Source of the DNA: G963662655 sp963665015
GTDB taxonomy: Bacteria; Cloacimonadota; Cloacimonadia; Cloacimonadales; JAIOQZ01
Assembly (NCBI GenBank): GCA_963665015.2
Contig: CAXXSY010000003.1
Span: 1,116,001 to 1,180,000 of the forward strand
DNA length: 64,000 bases
Reading direction: 5' to 3'
Position 1 is the stretch's first letter. Each line of letters starts with the position of its first letter. Below are positions 58,290 to 64,000 of the stretch, piece by piece. The translations under genes were made by a program, and so were the position numbers. The notes under the pieces were generated by a model. It had not been told where the DNA came from. It did no database searches and saw only the letters and a program-made list of their open reading frames with translations.

Positions 58290-59291
58290 CTAATGGTCTA
58301 TTTCTTCAAACAAATAGGGTGAATTTAGAAAATCCAAAACACAAATAGGGAAGTATTCCTCAATATACTCAATAGCCGAATATAGGTAAGGGAAGCATTT
58401 ATCTCCTTTTCCACCGTGCAATATTGATATCCATGTTGTTGGATAGTATCGGGATAACATGCCCATGAAAAACGATAAGGCAAACATACTTGATATCATA
58501 TTTAATGAGAACTTGGTACAAATATGCGGAACAATGCAGGCTCTTCCACAATTTGTTGATCCCCAATTCCAATATTGGAATACAGGACGGTATGTTAGTA
58601 GTTTTGGCTTGAATGTTGTACTGCCATTCACCTTCAAAATTTCATAGTGTTCATGTAGGTACGGTTCAACACCTTCATTTGTATCAGCATTTGCATAATA
58701 TGGTTCAATCTTGAATTCGTATCCTATTGGGTTCATCTCGTTTATAAAAACATAGATAGGATCCTCTTTGAACCACTGATAGTACTCGTCATGCAGATTA
58801 GGGATGGTTTTCAGGATGTCGGATAACAAGAAATCCGAGTCATCTGAAGGCTTGGGCATTATTTCACTATGATTCACTGAATCACTATTATGCCAGATAT
58901 AGTTACAATTGTTTGTTGCATCAATCAATGATTTGAATGCACCGTCTTGGATTTTAAACTGCATGTCTCCAAAATTCTTAGTCTTTATACACTCGTTCCA
59001 GTTGGATATTTTAAGTCCATGAGATGGACATAGACTTTCTTCTTTCTTGGTACAATCTAAAAGATAAATCATTCCTTTACTCAAAGAGTTAATGCAATAG
59101 TATTGAAGAAGTGGTTTCACTGACAAATCAGAGTGCTTAACATTATCATGGAAAGCTCGGGCTTGTCGAAAATGGGAAATAATGCTTCTTGAATCATAAG
59201 AGTTTAATTCTCTTTGGTGTCGCTTATAATAGTACTCGCTGACAATATCAATGGTCTGATAAGGAAGTAGTGAAATCCAAGAATTTCCCAT
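58290..59291 (-). CDS. YaaC-like protein
   Basis: 333 residues. The N-terminus (WISLLPYQTIDIVSEYYYKR), ARAFHDNVKHSDLSVKPLLQ, YCINSLSKGMIYLLD and the end (FFMGMLSRYYPTTWISIL, ICVLDFLNSPYLFEEI) match the layout of the YaaC-like family (PF14175-type). Function unknown; some members occur near defence genes. The gene is much more AT-rich than its neighbours, has no good ribosome binding site and sits alone next to repeats, all consistent with horizontal gain. No partner gene is adjacent. Confidence 0.75.
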   Translation of the reverse strand: MGNSWISLLPYQTIDIVSEYYYKRHQRELNSYDSRSIISHFRQARAFHDNVKHSDLSVKPLLQYYCINSLSKGMIYLLDCTKKEESLCPSHGLKISNWNECIKTKNFGDMQFKIQDGAFKSLIDATNNCNYIWHNSDSVNHSEIMPKPSDDSDFLLSDILKTIPNLHDEYYQWFKEDPIYVFINEMNPIGYEFKIEPYYANADTNEGVEPYLHEHYEILKVNGSTTFKPKLLTYRPVFQYWNWGSTNCGRACIVPHICTKFSLNMISSMFALSFFMGMLSRYYPTTWISILHGGKGDKCFPYLYSAIEYIEEYFPICVLDFLNSPYLFEEIDH

Positions 59292-59305
59292 AGGTTACCA
59301 ATACA

Positions 59306-59332
59306 GGGCTGTTGATATTATTTCAACAGCCC
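59306..59332. terminator. 10-bp hairpin between YaaC-like and ugpC genes
   Basis: GGGCTGTTGA (59306-59315) / TCAACAGCCC (59323-59332) with a 7-nt loop. No T-run on either side. Probably ends the ugpC transcript. Confidence 0.5.
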
Positions 59333-59355
59333 ATAATAATTACGTTGAGCTGATA

Positions 59356-60459
59356 TCAGTACAGGCAAATTTCCGACTGTGCGTCGAAGAAGTGCACTTT
59401 TTTCATGTCGATGGTGACGCGGAATCTGGCGTCGATCTGCGGCATCTTCTTGGGATCGATCCGCGCGGTGAATTTGTCGTTTCCGGCTTTGAGATAGACG
59501 ATAAACTCGTTGCCCATCGGTTCGACAACTTCGCAGATCGTATCGACCGGGCGCGGAACTTCCGCCATGGAGTCGAACTCGGCGTCGTAAACGTCTTCCG
59601 GCCGCACGCCCATGATTACCTCTTTATCCTTGTACGTTTTAAGTATGTCGAGTTGCTCGGGTGTCGGTTCCAGCGTTATCGATTCGCTTACGTATTGGAG
59701 CTTGCCGTCCTTCTCGACCATTTTACCGCGCGAGAGATTGATGGCGGGGCTTCCAATGAAACCGGCAACGAAAAGGTTCACGGGGTGGTTGTAGATTTCG
59801 AGCGGCGATGCGATCTGCTGGATGATGCCCTTGTCCATGACGACGATCTTGTCCCCCATGGTCATTGCTTCCACCTGGTCGTGGGTCACGTAGATGATGG
59901 TGGTGGCGAGCTTGCGGTGCAGCTTGGTGATCTCGGTGCGCATCTGGACGCGCAGCTTGGCGTCGAGGTTGGAGAGCGGTTCGTCGAACAGGAAGACCTT
60001 CGGGTTGCGCACGATGGCGCGGCCCAGCGCGACGCGTTGTCTCTGTCCACCGGAGAGCTGCTTGGGCTTGCGATCGAGAAGCTCTTTGATGCCCAGCAGT
60101 TCGGCGGACTCATTGACCTGCTTGTCTATCTCGGCCTTGGTCCATCCGCGCAGCTTCAATGCGAACGCCATGTTCTGATAGACGGTCATGTGCGGATAGA
60201 GCGCGTAGTTCTGGAACACCATCGCGATATCGCGGTCTTTGGGCGGAACGTCGTTGACGCGATGGTCGCCGATATTGATGTCGCCGCTCGATATGTCTTC
60301 CAGACCGGCGATCATGCGAAGGGTGGTTGTTTTGCCGCAGCCGGAGGGTCCGACCAGGATCACAAACTCCTTGTCTTCCGCCACGAAATTGGCTTTTTTC
60401 ACGGCGTGAAAACCGTTATCATAGATTTTATCAACGTTGTTTACCGTAACCTTTGCCAT
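59356..60459 (-). CDS. ugpC: ABC transporter ATPase of the UgpC/MalK/MsmK type
   Basis: 367 residues. Walker A LVGPSGCGKTTTLRMIAG, signature LSGGQRQRVALGRAIVRNP, Walker B FLFDEPLSNLDAKLR, His switch YVTHDQVEAMTMGDKI; then the regulatory TOBE/OB domain (IMGVRPEDVYDAE). It energises binding-protein-dependent uptake of sugars or glycerol-3-phosphate. No permease or binding protein is adjacent, so it may be a shared ATPase serving several importers, as MsmX does in Bacillus. Confidence 0.93.
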   Translation of the reverse strand: MAKVTVNNVDKIYDNGFHAVKKANFVAEDKEFVILVGPSGCGKTTTLRMIAGLEDISSGDINIGDHRVNDVPPKDRDIAMVFQNYALYPHMTVYQNMAFALKLRGWTKAEIDKQVNESAELLGIKELLDRKPKQLSGGQRQRVALGRAIVRNPKVFLFDEPLSNLDAKLRVQMRTEITKLHRKLATTIIYVTHDQVEAMTMGDKIVVMDKGIIQQIASPLEIYNHPVNLFVAGFIGSPAINLSRGKMVEKDGKLQYVSESITLEPTPEQLDILKTYKDKEVIMGVRPEDVYDAEFDSMAEVPRPVDTICEVVEPMGNEFIVYLKAGNDKFTARIDPKKMPQIDARFRVTIDMKKVHFFDAQSEICLY

Positions 60460-60556
60460 GCGTGCCTCTTCATGTTTTGATTTATTTCAGACTTTTTCCC
60501 GCAAGTTGTTTGTCAAGAATATTTTCTGTGAAGATCGAGCAGATTCGTTCTGAAAC

Positions 60557-60584
60557 AAAAAAACGCCGGATATCAATCCGGCGT
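60557..60584 (-). terminator. Terminator of the large lipoprotein gene
   Basis: ACGCCGGAT/ATCCGGCGT, a 9-bp perfect stem (60563-60571, 60576-60584) with a 4-nt loop; on the minus strand it continues into seven Ts. Confidence 0.85.
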
Positions 60585-60604
60585 ATTGTATGATCGTGTG
60601 TAGA

Positions 60605-63106
60605 TTAGTCGTTTTGGGTCATGATGTCGTCAATCATCTTGATCATCATTTCTTTCGCCTGATCCTGATGCATGTAAATCAGCGGGAAACCAACCAGGTA
60701 GCATGTCTGCTGAACGCCGACCTGGTTCTCGACGCTACGTCTGAACCGGAGAACGTTCGCGTGATTGTTATACTTGTTGTATTCTGTTTCGTCAACCGGG
60801 CTGAAGTTGTCAGTTCCCACTTCCTTGATGACCGTGTTGTAGAGTACTTCAACACCGGGTTGGAAATAGCCGTTGTTGAAAAACGCGATAGCGCCGATAC
60901 CTGCGCGAGGCGCAATGAGCGGAGCGATGGAATCCCAGTTACCTTCCGGGTTGATCATCACATCGGGCCAATCGGTCTTGAGTGCTTTGGCTCCGATGAA
61001 ATACGGATACTGGATCAAGTTGCCGGGGATCGTACGGATACTGCCATCGACGTCGTCAATGGTGCTGACGGAGATTCCGAAGTAATCCGAGAGGATGTCA
61101 TATCCTTCCGACTTGATGTTATCGTGGACATCCAGAAGGTTCCGACCACCGATAACGATGAGGTTACCGCCGCTACGAAGGTAGAGGTTCATGACATCGT
61201 ATTCTTTCCAGAATTTGTGCTGAGCTGTCGGATTCTCCGTGTGCCAGATAACCAGTTTGTATTTCTGGAGATCGGTCGGTGAGAGGACGTCTTTACTGAA
61301 GTGGAGCTGGCTGTCCCATACGTTATCGACAAGCCACTGATAGTCAAGTGTCTCGGTAGGATTGATACCTTCGAGGTAGTCCTCGTAGTAGGAGGCAATG
61401 ACATCATCGGGACTTTGAACGTTATTGACTTCATTGTCGATGATGAGAATGCCTTCTTTTTCTCTATAGTCGAGTGGCTCGTCAAGTTTGAACGTGAACT
61501 CGGCAGGAGTCGGGTCGGGAACGTTCTGAAGGTCAACCGCTCGAACTTTGAAACGATGGACGTCCTCGTAATTAAACGGATCCGTTGCTGCCAGATTGAC
61601 GAGGATCACTTTCTGAGCATAAGGGTTGTTTACGTAGAAGCGGGTCCAGTATTCATTGGTTTCTTTATCCCAATAGACATAGTTCTGAGGGTTTCCAAAC
61701 AACGGGCTGGTATATGGTCTGCCGTTCAACTGAATGTCAAAGAACCTGATTTCACTGAGGTAGTTGATGCCGGTTTCCTCATCGAGAACCAGCGCAGTTT
61801 TGTTGGGATCGCGAGGATTGTTGCCTGCGAACTCACCGCGATAGCCCCAGTACATGTGAATCTGGAGGTCTTCGCTGTGCAATGCCACCAGGCGATTGTG
61901 CTGATCGATAAACAGCGGGGTCGAGTAATCTGTTCCGTAGAGCGTTTCGCGGTACGGGATTTCGATCTCGAGGCTTTGTTCGCGGTAATCCACAAAGTGA
62001 TTATCGCCCAGCGCGAAGATGTCGTAATTATAAACCAGCGTTCCCGGGTAGAAGCCCTTTTTCACGCGGAAGTCACGGTAGGTTATCGCGGATTCGAGTT
62101 GCGCTTCGTCCATACCAATCGCCATGATGCGTGTCAGGTAGTTGTCCGATTCAAAATCGACGAGTCTTGGTACTTCCTGTCCATAGTATGTCGTGTCCGC
62201 GCTGGTCAGAATCTGACGCGAGATATTGCCGCCGTCGTAGGCATAATACCAACGTGTCGTATCCGGGTAGTTTACCGGATCCTCCACGTAGTTGCCGTCC
62301 ATATCGACTTTGTACAGTTTGTATTTAAAATTGATCGGCCCATTGGCAACATACGGGTCGTCGTCGATCATTGTAAAGACGAACCGGATACCGAGACCAA
62401 CGTCCTTATAAACGATTTCCCCGGTATCTTCATCGATCGAGGAAAGCTCACCCTTGTTGGTGGAGATACCGATCGTGGGTTTGACGGAATATGTGAAGAA
62501 GTGCTTGCTCACAATCTGGCTTTGCGCGCCGCGATTGTCGATACATTTCACTTCGAACTTGTACGGGACATCCGTGGCGGGTTCGTTGATATAGGTGATG
62601 TAAACGGTCGAATCAACGATGACTCCGTTGCTGTCCTCGACCGCGACAGTGTCACGGATGATCTGCTGCGAGATGCTGGCGGGGAAGCGAACGGTAGCCA
62701 CGGGAGCGTTTGCCCATATTGTGCTGACGGATTCGTCGCCCAAAGGATGCATCGGATCGTTCTCATTCGCGCCATCCTTGAAGTGGTAAACCCATCCTTC
62801 TTCATTCAGATACTCGTATCCGTAAGTTACGACCGGCGCACCGGTGTTATCCGTAATGCGGAATGCATAACCATCGACAACGCCGTCCGGGTCAGAAGCC
62901 TGCCAGCGGATGGTTTGTTGATAGAGCAACATATCGGAATACTCTCCCGCCGTATCGACAACAGACTCGTTATACGAAGTCAGTACAATGGTCGGCGGTT
63001 GGTTATTCTTGAGCGAGCCTTTCGAGTGCTCGCATGAGGTTAGTATAATAAGACCTGCAATCGTGATCAGTGCCAGAACAAACAGCTTGCTGGTTATACC
63101 ACGCAT
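60605..63106 (-). CDS. Large secreted lipoprotein, 833 aa
   Basis: The start at 63106 follows GGAGGAA. A signal peptide ends in LTSCEHS (lipobox, Cys ~25). Next comes a beta-rich, Ig-like segment (QQTIRWQASDPDGVVDGYAF, VPYKEVKCIDNRGAQS-type), a middle with many Asp/Tyr, and a C-terminal ~250 residues (YKLVIWHTENPTAQHKFW, NLYLRSGGNLIVIGGRNLLD) resembling the glutamine-amidotransferase-like/ThuA fold found in secreted proteins. No sorting domain. Outer-membrane or surface location inferred; role unknown. Confidence 0.8.
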   Translation of the reverse strand: MRGITSKLFVLALITIAGLIILTSCEHSKGSLKNNQPPTIVLTSYNESVVDTAGEYSDMLLYQQTIRWQASDPDGVVDGYAFRITDNTGAPVVTYGYEYLNEEGWVYHFKDGANENDPMHPLGDESVSTIWANAPVATVRFPASISQQIIRDTVAVEDSNGVIVDSTVYITYINEPATDVPYKFEVKCIDNRGAQSQIVSKHFFTYSVKPTIGISTNKGELSSIDEDTGEIVYKDVGLGIRFVFTMIDDDPYVANGPINFKYKLYKVDMDGNYVEDPVNYPDTTRWYYAYDGGNISRQILTSADTTYYGQEVPRLVDFESDNYLTRIMAIGMDEAQLESAITYRDFRVKKGFYPGTLVYNYDIFALGDNHFVDYREQSLEIEIPYRETLYGTDYSTPLFIDQHNRLVALHSEDLQIHMYWGYRGEFAGNNPRDPNKTALVLDEETGINYLSEIRFFDIQLNGRPYTSPLFGNPQNYVYWDKETNEYWTRFYVNNPYAQKVILVNLAATDPFNYEDVHRFKVRAVDLQNVPDPTPAEFTFKLDEPLDYREKEGILIIDNEVNNVQSPDDVIASYYEDYLEGINPTETLDYQWLVDNVWDSQLHFSKDVLSPTDLQKYKLVIWHTENPTAQHKFWKEYDVMNLYLRSGGNLIVIGGRNLLDVHDNIKSEGYDILSDYFGISVSTIDDVDGSIRTIPGNLIQYPYFIGAKALKTDWPDVMINPEGNWDSIAPLIAPRAGIGAIAFFNNGYFQPGVEVLYNTVIKEVGTDNFSPVDETEYNKYNNHANVLRFRRSVENQVGVQQTCYLVGFPLIYMHQDQAKEMMIKMIDDIMTQND

Positions 63107-63137
63107 ATTTCCTCCAATCCCCTTGTAATGTTTGTCT

Positions 63138-63166
63138 AATATCCTCTGCCGACGGTTATCCGTCAA
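63138..63166 (-). promoter_or_regulatory. Promoter of the large lipoprotein gene
   Basis: On the minus strand TTGACG (63166-63161), a 17-nt spacer, then GATATT (63143-63138), 31 bases before the start codon. It overlaps no gene. Confidence 0.5.
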
Positions 63167-63230
63167 CAAAAAATCCGTGTTTCCCCACATTTTTTCTTTA
63201 TCCATTCTTCAATCCACGCTTCGAAAACCT

Positions 63231-64000
63231 TTACGCCTTCACGAATGCGGCATCGACAACGTTCGCGATCAAACGTGCGGTCGTGACCGTGCCAACACCC
63301 TTTGGAACCGGTGTTATCATGGACGCAACCTCGCTTGTGCCAGTGAAATCGACATCTCCGGTATAGCGTGTATTGCCCTCTGCATCCGTCACCTCGTTCA
63401 CACCCACATCAATGACGACAGCGCCCTTTTTGACCATCCCCGGCTTCACGAACTCCGCAACGCCAATCGCCGCGATCAGGATGTCCGCCTCACGGGTGAT
63501 CTTTGTCAGATCGTTCGTCCGGCTATGACAGACCGTCACCGTCGCGTTGGCGAAATCACGTTTGCGAAGCAGCAGAAGCGCAAGCGGTTTCCCGACGATA
63601 TCGCTTCTGCCCAGAACCACGACGTGCTTTCCCCGAACCGGGATTTCGTAGAACTTCAGCATGTCCATCACCGCGGCCGGCGTGCACGGGATAAAACCCT
63701 CGCGGTCCAGCAGCAGATTGCCCAGGTTAAGCGGGTGGAACGCATCGACATCTTTCTCCGGCGCGATCGCGATCGATATCGCCATGTCGTCGATGTGATC
63801 CGGCAGCGGTTTCTGCACCATGATGCCGTGGACATCGGGATCGTGGTTCAGACCGTCGATGATCGAAAGCAGCTCGTTTTGGGTCATGCTCGCGTCCTTG
63901 CGCAAGACGTTCACCTCGACGCCCGTTTTCGCGCCCTTCTGCTCGATGTTCTGCACGTAGTAAAGCGCGGCAGGATCGTCGCCGAGGATTACAACCGTCA
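63231..64000 (-). CDS. folD: Methylenetetrahydrofolate dehydrogenase/cyclohydrolase FolD (5' end missing)
   Basis: The frame stays open to the window edge; the first ~30 residues, including part of the N-terminal substrate block, are missing. Visible at the edge is TVVILGDDPAALYYVQN, then VHGIMVQKPLPDHIDD, PEKDVDAFHPLNLGNLL, PCTPAAVMDML, VVVLGRSDIVGKPLALLLL and ITPVPKGVGTVTTARLIANV. These are the conserved FolD blocks. It links one-carbon units at the methylene and formyl level. Confidence 0.96.
   Translation of the reverse strand, partial: TVVILGDDPAALYYVQNIEQKGAKTGVEVNVLRKDASMTQNELLSIIDGLNHDPDVHGIMVQKPLPDHIDDMAISIAIAPEKDVDAFHPLNLGNLLLDREGFIPCTPAAVMDMLKFYEIPVRGKHVVVLGRSDIVGKPLALLLLRKRDFANATVTVCHSRTNDLTKITREADILIAAIGVAEFVKPGMVKKGAVVIDVGVNEVTDAEGNTRYTGDVDFTGTSEVASMITPVPKGVGTVTTARLIANVVDAAFVKA

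Noticed and set aside
59392..60480. 362-codon frame antisense to the UgpC-type ATPase
   Set aside because: Mirror of conserved Walker and signature motifs; not a separate gene.
61301..63037. 578-codon open frame antisense to the large lipoprotein gene
   Set aside because: Complement shadow of the 833-residue lipoprotein gene, which has a promoter, ribosome binding site, lipobox and terminator.
1..64000. CRISPR arrays, tRNA and rRNA genes
   Set aside because: No regularly spaced direct repeats of 24-40 nt and no cloverleaf or rRNA-like sequence were seen by eye on either strand; a covariance-model scan would be needed to exclude an unusual tRNA.

Overview
The window looks like a chromosomal segment of an anaerobic bacterium of the FCB superphylum, most likely Cloacimonadota or a close relative. 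This is an inference, not a database match. The reasons are several secreted proteins ending in a YPNPFNP-type type IX secretion (T9SS) sorting domain, a PorV/PorQ-family barrel, a carboxypeptidase-regulatory-type TonB-dependent receptor, and fermentation genes for 2-oxoglutarate:ferredoxin oxidoreductase and a sodium-pumping methylmalonyl-CoA decarboxylase. Most of the window is tightly packed and moderately GC-rich, with frequent ATGA stop/start overlaps.

Layout. 1-3.5 kb: a partial beta-helix T9SS cargo, a ChaN-like protein and a T9SS metalloprotease. 3.6-7.2 kb: a compact putative mobile element with a short tyrosine recombinase, translationally coupled tiny genes (two Cys-rich proteins and two paralogous mini-proteins), a recombinase-like DNA-binding fragment, DnaA-box-like clusters at both ends, and a 410-bp MITE-like insertion with terminal inverted repeats and a 7-bp target duplication. 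7.3-21.7 kb: housekeeping genes (MATE exporter, murJ, uvrC, TraB/GumN protein with a TrmB-type regulator, PspC, Nudix, thioredoxin, aminotransferase, PfkB kinase, purM, lipM).

21.8-33.7 kb: an outer-membrane and secretion cluster with a TonB-dependent receptor, ExbB, two ExbDs, TonB, a 1019-residue secreted protein, a PorV/PorQ-like barrel and another T9SS cargo. 34.2-41.5 kb: korDABC, methylmalonyl-CoA epimerase and the four decarboxylase subunits. Together they give most of a route from 2-oxoglutarate to propionyl-CoA with sodium export; the mutase is not in the window. Biotin ligase follows convergently, next to queA, a DUF3108 protein, an SDR enzyme and coaBC.

46.4-56.9 kb: the classical rimP-nusA-rnpM-ylxQ-infB-rbfA-nrnA-truB-ribF operon, running on to a membrane protein and radA, with a terminator-like hairpin in its leader. 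56.9-64 kb: a sugar-nucleotide-type epimerase, a repeat-rich gap, an AT-rich YaaC-like gene that looks foreign, an orphan UgpC/MalK-type ATPase, a large lipoprotein and a partial folD.

Two small dispersed repeat families recur: a CCCCCCTTAATCCCCCC type, one diverged copy of which is read in frame inside the ChaN-like gene, and a GCCAAGCT/AGCTTGGC hairpin type. I saw no tRNA, rRNA or CRISPR array.
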